Assembly: GCF_014655295.1 (NCBI RefSeq)
Contig: NZ_BNBI01000001.1
Location: 248,001 to 312,000, forward strand
Source of the DNA: Streptomyces fumanus
GTDB taxonomy: Bacteria; Actinomycetota; Actinomycetes; Streptomycetales; Streptomycetaceae
Length of the DNA stretch: 64,000 nt
Reading direction: 5' to 3'
This document shows positions 8,046-17,026 of the stretch, piece by piece. Positions within the stretch are counted from its first letter, which is position 1, and each line of letters opens with the position of its first letter. Position numbers and translations under genes: made by a program. A model generated the notes under the pieces. That model searched no databases, was not told the origin of the DNA, and saw only the letters and a program-made list of their open reading frames with translations.

Positions 8046-9494
8046 GTGTCCTCTCTCTTCCCGGCCCTCACCGGCTCCCCGGACGGCCGGCCCGCCCTCC
8101 GGTTCGGCGAGCGTTCCCTGACCTACGCGGAGCTCGCCGCCGCGGCCGGCGCCACGGCCGGGTCCCTGCCGGGCGGCGGCGCCCGGGTGGCCGTCTGGGC
8201 CACCCCCGCCCTGGAGACGGCCGTCGCGGTGGTCGCCGCGCTGCTGGCCGGGGTGCCCGCCGTGCCGCTCAACCCGAAGTCCGGCGAACGGGAACTGGGG
8301 CACATCCTCTCCGACAGCGCCCCGGCCCTGGTGCTGGCCGCCCCGGACGCGGACCTGCCCGCCGCGCTGGCCGGCCTGCCCCGCGCCGACGTCGACGTGA
8401 CCGCGCGGGGCCCGGTCCCCGCCCCGCCCGCCGAGGACGGCGACCCGGCGCTGATCGTCTACACCTCCGGCACCACCGGCCCGCCCAAGGGCGCGGTCAT
8501 CCCCCGCCGGGCGGTCGCCGGCACGCTGGACGCCCTCGCCGACGCCTGGCGGTGGACCGGCGACGACGTGCTGGTGCACGGGCTGCCGCTGTTCCATGTG
8601 CACGGCCTGGTCCTCGGCGTGCTCGGCCCGCTGCGGCGCGGCGGTTCGGTACGGCACCTCGGCCGGTTCTCCCCCGAGGGTGTGGCCCGGGAGCTGACCG
8701 GCGGGGCCACCATGCTGTTCGGCGTGCCGACGATGTACCACCGGATCGCCGAGGCCCTGCCCGCCGACCCCGCGCTGGCCCGGGCGCTCGCCGGGGCCCG
8801 GCTGCTGGTCTCCGGGTCCGCCGCGCTGCCGGTGCACGACCACGAGCGGATCGCCGCCGCGACCGGGCGCCGGGTGATCGAGCGGTACGGCATGACGGAG
8901 ACGCTGATGAACACCAGCGTCCGCGCCGACGGCGAGGCCCGCGCGGGCACGGTCGGCGTGCCGCTGCCGGGCGTGGAGCTGCGCCTGGTGGAGGAGGACG
9001 GCACGGAGATCACCGCGTACGACGGGGAGACGGTCGGCGAGATCCAGGTGCGCGGCCCGAACCTGTTCACCGGGTACCTCAACCGCCCGGACGCCACCGC
9101 CGCCGCCTTCACCCCGGACGGCTTCTTCCGCACCGGCGACATGGCGGTCCGCGACCCCGACGGCTACGTCCGGATCGTCGGCCGCAAGGCCACCGACCTG
9201 ATCAAGAGCGGCGGGTACAAGATCGGCGCCGGGGAGATCGAGAACGCGCTGCTGGAGCACCCGGGCGTCCGGGAGGCCGCCGTCACCGGGGAGCCGGACG
9301 CCGACCTCGGGGAGCGGATCGTCGCCTGGATCGTGCCCGCCGACCCGCAGGCGCCGCCCGGACTGGAGGAGCTGGCCGGTCATGTCGCCGCCCGGCTCGC
9401 CCCGCACAAGCGGCCCCGCGCGGTCCGGCACGTCGAGGCGCTGCCCCGCAACGACATGGGGAAGATCCTCAAGCGGGCGCTGACCCATGGCTGA
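8046..9494 (+). CDS. matB: malonyl-CoA synthetase
   Basis: An AMP-forming acyl-CoA synthetase of 482 residues that activates malonate (and methylmalonate) to the CoA ester with ATP, supplying extender units for fatty acid and polyketide synthesis. The P-loop is YTSGTTGPPKGAV, the adenylate motif RYGMTETLM, the hinge region GFFRTGDMAV with GRKATDLIKSGGYKIG, and the catalytic Lys lies in the final NDMGKILKRAL. From memory it is close to the structurally studied S. coelicolor MatB (SCO2444). The start is GTG 8046, nine bases after AAGGAG. The stop overlaps the start of the carboxyltransferase gene by 8 bases, so the two are coupled. Confidence 0.93.
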   Translation: MSSLFPALTGSPDGRPALRFGERSLTYAELAAAAGATAGSLPGGGARVAVWATPALETAVAVVAALLAGVPAVPLNPKSGERELGHILSDSAPALVLAAPDADLPAALAGLPRADVDVTARGPVPAPPAEDGDPALIVYTSGTTGPPKGAVIPRRAVAGTLDALADAWRWTGDDVLVHGLPLFHVHGLVLGVLGPLRRGGSVRHLGRFSPEGVARELTGGATMLFGVPTMYHRIAEALPADPALARALAGARLLVSGSAALPVHDHERIAAATGRRVIERYGMTETLMNTSVRADGEARAGTVGVPLPGVELRLVEEDGTEITAYDGETVGEIQVRGPNLFTGYLNRPDATAAAFTPDGFFRTGDMAVRDPDGYVRIVGRKATDLIKSGGYKIGAGEIENALLEHPGVREAAVTGEPDADLGERIVAWIVPADPQAPPGLEELAGHVAARLAPHKRPRAVRHVEALPRNDMGKILKRALTHG

Positions 9495-10857
9495 GCGGCT
9501 CACCGCCCGCCGGTTCCTGGCCCTGCTCACCGACGACTTCGCCGAACTGCCGCACCCGCACCGGGAGGACGGGCCGGACGGCCCGCTGCGCTGGCAGGGC
9601 TACGACGCCGCCCGCGCCCGCGCCGCCGAGCGCACCGGCGAGTCCGAGTCCGTGGTCTGCGGCACCGGACGGGTGGACGGCACCCCGGCCGTGCTGCTCG
9701 CCTTCGAGTTCGGCTTCCTGGGCGGCTCGCTCGGCCGGGCCACCGGCGACCGGCTGGAGGCGGCGTACGCGCACGCCCGCGCCCACCAACTGCCGGTGGT
9801 GCCGCTGGTCGCGACCGGCGGCAGCCGGATGCAGGAGGGGATGCTGGCGCTGACCCAGCTCCAGCGGGTGGCCCGGCAGTCGGCGCTCACCCGGGCGGCC
9901 GGGCTGCCGCAGATCGCCGTAGTGCGGGACCCGACCACCGGCGGCGGTTGGGCGACCCTCGGCGCGGGCGCCGACGTGGTCCTCGCGCTGCCCGGCGCCC
10001 AGGTCGGCTTCGCCGGGTCCCGGGTCCGGCCCCGGGACGCCGACCCGGCGGCGTACACGGCCGAGGCGCAGGTCGCGGCCGGGTCGGCGGACGCCGTGGT
10101 GGCACCCGGCGAGCTGCGCCGCACCCTGGGCCGCTGGCTGCGGCTGCTGACCGGCCCCTCGGGCGTCCCGGCGCCGGTGCCGGAGCCGCTCGGCGCCCGG
10201 GACCTGCCGGCCACCGGCCGGGAGGCGGTCCGGCGGGCCCGCGACCCGCGCCGGCCGCGCGCCCGCGCCTACCTCGACGCCTACTTCACCGAGCGCGCCG
10301 CGCTCAGCGGCGACCGCTGCGGCGGCACCGACCCCGAGGGGATGCTGTGCGGGTTCGGCACCCACGCGGGGCGGACGGTGGCGTACGCCGCGCAGACCGG
10401 GGCGGCCACCCGGCCCGCCGGGTACCGCACCGCCGCCCGGCTGATCGGGCTGGCGGACCGGCTCGGCATCCCGGTGCTGACGCTGATCGACACCCCGGGC
10501 GCGGCCAACGGCGCCGAGGCCGAACGGCAGGGCGCGGGCGCCGCGATCGCCGCCGTGTTCGCCGCCGTCGCCTCGGCCCGTACGCCGGTCACCTCGCTGG
10601 TGATCGGGGAGGGCGGCTCGGGCGGCGCGCTGGCGCTGGCGGCTCCCGGCAACACCTGGGCCACCCCGGACAGCTACTTCTCGGTCATCGGGCCCGAGGC
10701 CGCCGCCGCCATCCTCAAGCGCCCGCCGGACCAGGCCGGGGCGACGGCGGACCAACTCCGGCTGCGGCCGCAGGACTTGGCGGAGCTGGGCGTGATCCGA
10801 ACAGGGGATCAGGTGTTCCCTGGAACAGGTGATCGTCGCTCAGGTGCGCGCCCGTGA
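9487..10857 (+). CDS. acetyl-/acyl-CoA carboxylase carboxyltransferase-type protein
   Basis: A 456-residue protein with fused carboxyltransferase halves of the crotonase fold. The N-terminal half carries the CT-beta-like LVATGGSRMQEGMLAL. The C-terminal half carries the CT-alpha-like IDTPGAANGAEAERQG followed by IGEGGSGGALAL, the oxyanion and CoA-binding glycine segments. It would transfer a carboxyl group from carboxybiotin to acyl-CoA, or act as a decarboxylase of the same fold; biotin carboxylase and biotinyl domains are absent. Overlap with matB suggests a joint role in malonyl-CoA supply or malonate handling. The last 20 residues after GVIRT are Arg/Gly-rich and look non-conserved. Confidence 0.85.
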   Translation: MAERLTARRFLALLTDDFAELPHPHREDGPDGPLRWQGYDAARARAAERTGESESVVCGTGRVDGTPAVLLAFEFGFLGGSLGRATGDRLEAAYAHARAHQLPVVPLVATGGSRMQEGMLALTQLQRVARQSALTRAAGLPQIAVVRDPTTGGGWATLGAGADVVLALPGAQVGFAGSRVRPRDADPAAYTAEAQVAAGSADAVVAPGELRRTLGRWLRLLTGPSGVPAPVPEPLGARDLPATGREAVRRARDPRRPRARAYLDAYFTERAALSGDRCGGTDPEGMLCGFGTHAGRTVAYAAQTGAATRPAGYRTAARLIGLADRLGIPVLTLIDTPGAANGAEAERQGAGAAIAAVFAAVASARTPVTSLVIGEGGSGGALALAAPGNTWATPDSYFSVIGPEAAAAILKRPPDQAGATADQLRLRPQDLAELGVIRTGDQVFPGTGDRRSGARP

Positions 10858-10958
10858 CCGGCGGGGCGGGAGATACTCACGGTGTGCGAGCGACGGGATG
10901 CAGACCGTAGCCGACGCACAGGTCCCATCACGAGCTATCTCGCTAGGAGCAGTCCCAC

Positions 10959-11021
10959 ATGGGCAACATCATCACCGACATCCTCGCCGGCCTCGTCCAC
11001 CTCGTCGGCTGGCTGGTCTGA
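10959..11021 (+). CDS. candidate 20-residue hydrophobic/amphipathic peptide
   Basis: ATG 10959 opens a 20-codon frame, MGNIITDILAGLVHLVGWLV, ending in TGA at 11019-11021. It is preceded by TAGGAG ending nine bases upstream, which is near-consensus spacing, and followed 20 bases later by a strong hairpin. The peptide is almost all hydrophobic with one Asp, one His, one Trp and one Asn, and would form a short amphipathic or membrane-inserted helix like other bacterial microproteins. It is below usual gene-calling length. I know no named family; the evidence is the start site, the composition and the terminator. Confidence 0.55.
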   Translation: MGNIITDILAGLVHLVGWLV

Positions 11022-11040
11022 GGACGCCGAAGGAACACGG

Positions 11041-11075
11041 CGGCGCCGTCTCCCCGTCCCAGGGAGGCGGCGCCG
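11041..11075. terminator. strong hairpin between convergent transcripts
   Basis: Arms 11041-11054 (CGGCGCCGTCTCCC) and 11062-11075 (GGGAGGCGGCGCCG) pair over 14 positions with a single G-U, closing a 7-base loop. It follows the 20-codon frame on the plus strand and the subtilase stop on the minus strand, so it can end transcription from both sides. There is no U-tract, as is usual in Streptomyces. Confidence 0.75.
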
Positions 11076-11100
11076 TCCGCGTGTCCGGGCCACCGGACGG

Positions 11101-14100
11101 CTACCGGACGGCCACCGCCCGGACGATCTCCTGGGTCACCGTCCCGCCCCGGTCGTCGCGCGCCGACGCCCGCAGCGAGAGGTGCTCCGCGCCGCGCGGC
11201 ACCTCCAGCGTGCCCCGCCAGGACGCGCCGTCGCCGGTCAGCCGGACCGGCCGCCAGGTCCGCCCGGCGTCGTAGGAGACGTCGAGCTTCCCGCCGCCGA
11301 GGGTGCCGGTGTCCGGCGCCCCCGCCACGTACTGCGCGCCGAGCCCGACCGGCAGCTCCCGGCCGCCGCGCACCCGGCCCGCGAGGTCGGTGTCCAGGGC
11401 GAAGGAGAGGTTGATCAGCGGCAGATACGTCCACCGGTCCTGCGGGGTGGCCGCCGACCGGAACGTCCACTCGGCGTGCGCGGTGGACCCCGGCGTCCAG
11501 CGGCCGGCGTCCAGCGCGGTGTCGGTGACCAGCCGGTAGGTGTGCTCGCCGGGGGGCGCGGCGGACACGTACGCGGTGGCGTCCGCCGAGGTGCCGACCG
11601 GTGCGCCGTCCAGGTACACGGCCGTGCGCTGGCGCATCCCGCTGTCCGCGCCGTACACGTCGCCGGACCCGGTGTGGTCCGGGCCCGAGTCGCCCCAGCC
11701 GGGCGCGTTGAACCGCATCCGGTCGCCCATCCGCTGCTGCCCCCAGTCCAGCCCGGTGCCGAGCCAGGGGTGCCACACCGGCCGGAACCAGTCCAGCCGG
11801 GAGCGGGTGCCGCCCCGGTAGCGGACCACCCCGCCGCGCTGCTCCAGCGCCCCGCCGGCCGTGCTCACGGACTCGTGCCAGCGCTGGCCCGGACCGGTGG
11901 AGACGTACTCGGTGCGCTCGGCGGGGAGGCCGACCGGCTCCGCGAAGCCCAGGCCGAGCGGGAAGGCGTCGGTGAGCGAGTACCGGAACCCGCTGCCGGT
12001 CCGCGCCCGGTCCGCGTGGTACGCCGTGTCGAGGACCGCGAGGTCGCGCGGGCCGGGCCGGTAGACCAGGTCCCGGTCGGGGACCGCGCCGGGGTGCCCC
12101 TCGGACAGGTCGTAGGTGTACGGGGTCTCGGGGGTGCCGGTCATGTCGACCCGGCCGGCCGCGCGCAGTCGGGCCGCGTCGGCGGCGGAGAGCGTGGCGA
12201 TGGTCAGCGGCCGGTCGGCGTTGTCGTCGGTGCCCCACCAGGCCAGCAGCCGCCCGGGGCGGTCGTCGGTGACGAACAGCGCCTTCGCGCCCGCGTCCTG
12301 CGCGGCCTGGGCCAGGGCGGCCGGTGCGGTGCCCTCGGTGAGCCGGGCGAGCACCGCCTTGCCGCGCACCCCGGTGAACGGGCCGGTGCCGGCGTCGGCC
12401 AGCGGCAGCCTCGTGCGGCCCTCGGCCACCGTGCCGCCCGCCTGGGCGACGGCCTCCCGGACGCCCTCGACCTCCAGTACCGGCTTGCCCAGCCGCCACA
12501 CCGTCCGGTACTCGAAGGTGCCCTCGGTGACCTCGCCGGTCGGGGCGGCGAAGACGCTGTCGTAGGCGAGCGGCACCTGCACGGCCTCGAACAGGTCGGT
12601 GCCGCCGGCCGCGCGGGCGTACTCCATGACGAGCTGGCGGGTCTCGGTGCTCCGGTCCACGGCGGCGCCGACCTCGCGCAGCGCCCGGCCGTCCAGGGTG
12701 ACCTCGCGGTCCCGGTCGAGGACCACCTCAGGCGCCGCGAGGAAGCCCAGGCCGAGCGAGTCGGCGCCGTGTGCGCCGCGCACGTCGAGGAAGGTGGCCA
12801 GGCTGTACGTGCCCGGCGCCAGCCGCAGTTCCAGGGTGCCGGACGCGCCGACCTGCGCGGGGACGGGGTCGGCGCCCCCGGCGAGCCGCTGCACGGTGAG
12901 GCCGACGGGCGCGGGCGCACCGTCCCGGTCCCTGACCCGCACCGTGAGGGTGTACCGCTCCTCCTCCTTGACCAGGCCGAACGCGGTGTGCGCGACGGCC
13001 CTCCCGTCGGGGCCGGCGGCGACGATCCGGCCGCTGGTCGGCCCGGTCGGCGCGGCGCTCGCGTCGCCGGTGACGGTGGTGGCGGCGGTGCCGTGCGCGG
13101 GCACGGTGAGGGTGGTGTCGGCGAGGGTGACGACGCCCTCGGGGGCGCCCTCGACGGACAGGCGCAGCTCGGTGTCCGCGTCGGAGGAGTTGGTGTAGGC
13201 GACCGTGCGGGTGACGGGGGTGTCCGTCGCGGGCGGCCAGGCGTGGAAGCCGAGGTCCGCGCCGCCGGTGGCGGTGATCGCGGCGCCGGTCGCGCCGGAC
13301 GCGCTGACCCGGCCCGCGCCCGCCCGGTAGACGGAGGCGTCCAGCGGCTCGGAGGTGGACATCAGCGCGTCCTTCAGTTGGGCGCCGGTCCAGTCGGGGT
13401 GCTCCTCGGCGAGCAGCGCGGCCACCCCGGCGACATGCGGCGCCGCCATCGACGTACCGTCCATGGAGGTGTACGGGCCGCTGCCCCCGGTGAGGGTGGA
13501 GCGGGCGGCGAGGATGCCGACGCCGGGGGCGGACAGGTCGGGCTTGAGGGCGTGGTCGCCGGGGCGGGGGCCGGCGCTGCTGAACCAGGCGGGCTCGTCG
13601 GCGGCGTCGACGGCACCGACGGTCAGGGCCGCGTCGGCGGCGCCGGGCGAGCCGATGGAGGACGGGGTACCGATGTTCCCGGCGGCGGCCACGAACAGGG
13701 CGCCGGTCTCGGCGGAGAGGGCGTCCACGGCCCGGGACATCGGATCGGTGCCGTCGCTGGGCTCGGTGGAGCCCAGGCTCAGGGTGACGATGCCGGCCCG
13801 CACCTCCCGGGCGGCCCACTCCATCCCGGCGATGACCCCCGACTCGCTGCCCGTGCCCTGGTCGCCCAGGACCTTGCCGACCGCGAGGGCCGCGCCCGGC
13901 GCCACGCCCCGCTCCCTGCCCCCGGAGGCGGCGCCGCTGCCGCCGACCGTGGAGGCGACGTGCGTGCCGTGCCCGTACCGGTCGGCGACCTCCTCGCCCG
14001 GGACGAAGCTGCGGGAGGCCGTGATCCGCCCGGCCAGGTCGGGGTGGGCCGGGTCGGCCCCGCTGTCCAGGACGGCGACGGTGACGCCCTTCCCGGTCAG

Positions 14101-14724
14101 CCCCGCCGCCCACGCCTCAGGAGTGCCGATCCGGGCGTTGGACTCGGCCATCGCGGCGGTGACCCGCCCGTCCAGCCACACCCCGGCGATCCCGTCCCGC
14201 CCGGTCAGCTCGCGCCACAGGCCGCGCCCCTTGTCCGCCGCGACGGCCGCCCCGCGCACACTGCGCAGCGTCCGGGTCCGCCGGGTGCCCCGGGGCGTGG
14301 CGATCGGCGCGCCCCGGTCGTAGGTGACGACGAGCGGCAGCTCACCGGAGTCGGCGTCGGCCAGTTGCTGGTCCAGCAGCCGGTCCACGTCGAACAGCCG
14401 CCGGTCCAGTTGCCCGGCCCGCAGGTAGGGGAGCGCCTCGTCGGGGACCACACTGATCCGGCCATTCACCGCCCGGGTGCGGACGGCCCCGGTGGCGCCC
14501 TCGGGCCGCTCGACGGTGACCGTCCGCCGCCCGCCGCCGAGGCCGGTGACGGTGACCCGGTCGCCGGTGACGAGGGTGACGGTACGGGCGGCGGGGGCGG
14601 TGGCCGGGGCGCCGGGCGGGGCGCCGGACGCCTGCTGCGCGGGGGCCGGTCCGGCCGGCAGCAGGGCGATCATCACGCCGGCCGGCAGCAGGGCCGCCGC
14701 GCGTCTGACAGATGAGCTGCTCAT
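11101..14724 (-). CDS. secreted S8 family serine peptidase (subtilase)
   Basis: A 1207-residue secreted endopeptidase. The N terminus has a Sec signal (SSVRRAAALLPAGVMIALL, then an AQQASG-type cut). A pro-region of about 150 residues is followed by the subtilisin domain with Asp220 (VAVLDSGADP), His252 (YGHGTHVAS), the oxyanion Asn350 (AAAGN) and Ser426 (DGTSMAAPHVAG). A PA-like insert near residue 735-790 and several beta-sandwich domains make up the long C-terminal half, presumably for substrate or wall binding. ATG 14724 follows GAGAGG by five bases; the longer reading frame upstream has no signal-like start. It is monocistronic and convergent with the preceding operon. Confidence 0.92.
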   Translation of the reverse strand: MSSSSVRRAAALLPAGVMIALLPAGPAPAQQASGAPPGAPATAPAARTVTLVTGDRVTVTGLGGGRRTVTVERPEGATGAVRTRAVNGRISVVPDEALPYLRAGQLDRRLFDVDRLLDQQLADADSGELPLVVTYDRGAPIATPRGTRRTRTLRSVRGAAVAADKGRGLWRELTGRDGIAGVWLDGRVTAAMAESNARIGTPEAWAAGLTGKGVTVAVLDSGADPAHPDLAGRITASRSFVPGEEVADRYGHGTHVASTVGGSGAASGGRERGVAPGAALAVGKVLGDQGTGSESGVIAGMEWAAREVRAGIVTLSLGSTEPSDGTDPMSRAVDALSAETGALFVAAAGNIGTPSSIGSPGAADAALTVGAVDAADEPAWFSSAGPRPGDHALKPDLSAPGVGILAARSTLTGGSGPYTSMDGTSMAAPHVAGVAALLAEEHPDWTGAQLKDALMSTSEPLDASVYRAGAGRVSASGATGAAITATGGADLGFHAWPPATDTPVTRTVAYTNSSDADTELRLSVEGAPEGVVTLADTTLTVPAHGTAATTVTGDASAAPTGPTSGRIVAAGPDGRAVAHTAFGLVKEEERYTLTVRVRDRDGAPAPVGLTVQRLAGGADPVPAQVGASGTLELRLAPGTYSLATFLDVRGAHGADSLGLGFLAAPEVVLDRDREVTLDGRALREVGAAVDRSTETRQLVMEYARAAGGTDLFEAVQVPLAYDSVFAAPTGEVTEGTFEYRTVWRLGKPVLEVEGVREAVAQAGGTVAEGRTRLPLADAGTGPFTGVRGKAVLARLTEGTAPAALAQAAQDAGAKALFVTDDRPGRLLAWWGTDDNADRPLTIATLSAADAARLRAAGRVDMTGTPETPYTYDLSEGHPGAVPDRDLVYRPGPRDLAVLDTAYHADRARTGSGFRYSLTDAFPLGLGFAEPVGLPAERTEYVSTGPGQRWHESVSTAGGALEQRGGVVRYRGGTRSRLDWFRPVWHPWLGTGLDWGQQRMGDRMRFNAPGWGDSGPDHTGSGDVYGADSGMRQRTAVYLDGAPVGTSADATAYVSAAPPGEHTYRLVTDTALDAGRWTPGSTAHAEWTFRSAATPQDRWTYLPLINLSFALDTDLAGRVRGGRELPVGLGAQYVAGAPDTGTLGGGKLDVSYDAGRTWRPVRLTGDGASWRGTLEVPRGAEHLSLRASARDDRGGTVTQEIVRAVAVR

Positions 14725-14944
14725 CCACGCCTCTCTTCGTAGAGTGCTGCGAAGAGTCTCAGGGGCCCCGCGCCGCAGGGCGGTTGGCGGGACGCGGCGG
14801 GTTGCCGCCCTGGCGTGTTTCCGCCAGTGACACGGCCGGGCGGTGGACGACTCCGGGACACCGGCGAGCACGGTCCGTCACAATGGGGCCCGGTTACGTG
14901 CGGAGGAACCCGGTGCACGGGAGCGGAACGCGGGGGGCGGCGTC

Positions 14945-15289
14945 ATGGACGGACTGGTGGAGTTCACGACCGAGGACGGCGCCCAGGTGGTGGTGGAGGC
15001 CGTCGACGAGGAGACCGGCGCCCGGCTGGTCTCGCGCGGCGACGGACCGGCCCAGGCGGCCCGCACCTTCGAGAACGCCCTGGAGGGGGTCCGCGCGGCG
15101 GCCGACTCCGCGCTGCGGGTCTTCCGGTCGGGCGCGCTGCGGCCGGACGCCGTGGAGCTGGAGTTCGGGGTGAGGCTGAGCGCCGAGGCCGGGGCGGTGA
15201 TCGCGAAGGGAACGACGGAGGGGCATCTGGTGGTGCGGCTCACCTGGTCACCGTCGGCGACCGGCGGGGAGGACGCCGGACGGTCATGA
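14945..15289 (+). CDS. Trypco1-type (CU044_2847 family) protein
   Basis: A 114-residue protein with the fold pattern of the trypsin-co-occurring domain 1: an N-terminal beta strand (LVEFTTEDGAQVVVEAVD), a helix (TFENALEGVRAAADSALRVF), then PDAVELEFGVRLSAEAGAVIAK and a final strand HLVVRLTW. The family is known mainly from standing next to trypsin-like peptidases in predicted NTP-dependent conflict systems; its biochemical role is unproven. Here the stop overlaps the start of a trypsin-VMAP gene (ATGA at 15286), which fits the family exactly. The start at ATG 14945 is the first with homology. The 220 bases between it and the divergent subtilase hold both promoters. Confidence 0.85.
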   Translation: MDGLVEFTTEDGAQVVVEAVDEETGARLVSRGDGPAQAARTFENALEGVRAAADSALRVFRSGALRPDAVELEFGVRLSAEAGAVIAKGTTEGHLVVRLTWSPSATGGEDAGRS

Positions 15290-16935
15290 ACGGTGCTGCG
15301 TGGCACGCCAGGATCGCGTGCGGCAGGGAGGTCGGCGCCGGATTCCTCGTCTCCGCGCGCCGGTTGCTGACCTGCGCCCACGTCGTCAGGGACAGCGGTA
15401 AGGAGCCGGTCACCGTGGCCTTCCCGGGCCGCGCCGACCTCGGCGAGCTGCCCGCCGCGGTCGCCGTGCACGGCGGCTGGCGGGAGGGCGCCACCGACCG
15501 CGGCGACCTGGCCGTCCTCGAACTCGACCGCGACGTCCCCCTCCCCCCGGCCGTGTTCGCCCCGCCCGGCGCCGAACGCGGCCACCCCGCCCCCGAACTG
15601 ATCGCCTACGGCTTCCCGCGCGGCTACGACGAGGGGATGCTCGCCTCCTACCGGGCCCTGCCCGGACCGCTGATCGCCGGCGAGTGGGTGCAGTTGGAGG
15701 CGCTCACCGCGCACGGCCAGCCGCTCGCCGGCGGGTTCAGCGGCGCGGCCGTCACCCTCGGGGACGGCACCGTGGTCGGCATGGTCACCGCGGTCGCGGG
15801 CGCCCGGGACGTCCGGGTCGGCCGGATGCTGCCGGTCGAGGTGATGGCCCGCTACTGGCCGGGGCTCGGCGAGCTGGTGCCCACCCCCGGCCACCGCGCC
15901 GACGCCCTGCGCCGCCTGTACGCGCTGGTGCGGCAGGCCGAGCGGACCGGCCTCGACTGCGACCCCGACCGGCTGTACGCCTCCGCCATGGACCCCTTCG
16001 ACCCGCGCCCGGAGCAGGGCTTCGGCTCGCTGTGGGCCGCCGCCGCGTACGTGCAGTGGGAGGTGCCCGACCCGGCCGCCGTGGCCCGGTTCGCCGACCG
16101 GCTCCAGGCGCTGCTGGACGACCCGCCGCCGCGCCCCTCGGCCTGGTCGCCCATCGTCGTGGAGATCGGCCGCAGCGGCGCCGGCGCCGACCAGGTCACC
16201 GTCGAGGTCTCCGCCTACCGCGACGGGCGGCGCCATCCGGTCGGCGCCCGCCGGCTGCCGCGCACGGCCGTGCGCGGATACGTGCAGGAGCGCATCGACG
16301 AGGCGTTCACCCGGCTCGACCCGGGCGCCGAGGAACTCCTCACCTTCGTACTGCCGCGCGAGTGGCTGAACGAGCCGGTGGCGCACTGGCCGTGCAGCGC
16401 CGACGACCCGACGCCGCTGGGCTGCGCCTACCCGCTGGTCGTCACCGACCGGTCCCGGCACCGCAGCGGGCGGCTGCGCCACCAGTTGAGCAAGAAGTGG
16501 CGCAAGCTGGACAACAGCCCCGGGGCGCCGCTGCACCGGGTGGACTGCGGCACCCGGGAGCGTCCGCCGAGCCTGCGCAAGAAGCTGCGGGAGGACGTGG
16601 AACTGGCCGGGTTCGCCGCCCCGCCGCCGGCCGCCGGGGAGCACTTCGAGGTCGGGCTGAACGTGCCGGTGCCGGTGCTGGTGTGGCCCCGCACCGGCTG
16701 CCCGGGCGACGGCCACGACGGGCCCTGCTCCGGGACCGCGTTCCTGGACCGGCTCACCGAATCCGTGGTCGGCGTACCGCCCGCGGAACTGCCGGCGCTG
16801 GTAAGGGAGTTGCGGGAGACGGCGGACGCCGACGAGGATCCGGACAGCCACTGGGCGCGGGAGGTGCAGCTCCTGTGGGACGACCCCCGCTGCTTCCCCG
16901 CCCCGCCGGCCGCCCTGCACTCACCGGTGGGCTGA
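15286..16935 (+). CDS. trypsin-like peptidase with VMAP-C domain
   Basis: A 549-residue two-part protein. Residues 1-190 form a trypsin/HtrA-like domain: His32 in LLTCAHVV, the Asp in DRGDLAVLELD, and the nucleophile Ser in AGGFSGAAV, so the triad looks intact. There is no signal peptide, hence it is cytoplasmic. Residues from about 270 match the VMAP-C (vWA-MoxR-associated protein C-terminal) pattern, including the helix AYVQWEVPDPAAVARFADRL and a Trp/Cys-rich end. It is the effector/adaptor member of a vWA-MoxR-VMAP ternary system; the MoxR ATPase and a vWA protein follow. It probably cleaves something on activation, which is inference from the family. Confidence 0.85.
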   Translation: MNGAAWHARIACGREVGAGFLVSARRLLTCAHVVRDSGKEPVTVAFPGRADLGELPAAVAVHGGWREGATDRGDLAVLELDRDVPLPPAVFAPPGAERGHPAPELIAYGFPRGYDEGMLASYRALPGPLIAGEWVQLEALTAHGQPLAGGFSGAAVTLGDGTVVGMVTAVAGARDVRVGRMLPVEVMARYWPGLGELVPTPGHRADALRRLYALVRQAERTGLDCDPDRLYASAMDPFDPRPEQGFGSLWAAAAYVQWEVPDPAAVARFADRLQALLDDPPPRPSAWSPIVVEIGRSGAGADQVTVEVSAYRDGRRHPVGARRLPRTAVRGYVQERIDEAFTRLDPGAEELLTFVLPREWLNEPVAHWPCSADDPTPLGCAYPLVVTDRSRHRSGRLRHQLSKKWRKLDNSPGAPLHRVDCGTRERPPSLRKKLREDVELAGFAAPPPAAGEHFEVGLNVPVPVLVWPRTGCPGDGHDGPCSGTAFLDRLTESVVGVPPAELPALVRELRETADADEDPDSHWAREVQLLWDDPRCFPAPPAALHSPVG

Positions 16936-17026
16936 CCGGGCCCCGCCGCCCGCCGACCCGACCCGATGCGACCGACCCGCCCGACCCGCCGACGCCGTAC
17001 GCCCCCGAGTCCCGGAGTGAAGCCCC

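Noticed and set aside
8046..10857. Possible polyketide cluster because of matB and a carboxyltransferase
   Set aside because: No synthase, carrier protein or tailoring genes are present; these two are conserved core metabolic genes.
11101..14715. Long plus-strand frame opposite the subtilase
   Set aside because: The minus strand carries a signal peptide and a full catalytic triad; the plus frame has none.
16936..17026. GACCCGAC-type tandem repeats before the MoxR gene as an iteron-like origin
   Set aside because: Short, imperfect GC-rich microsatellite in an intergenic space with no replication gene or AT-rich segment.
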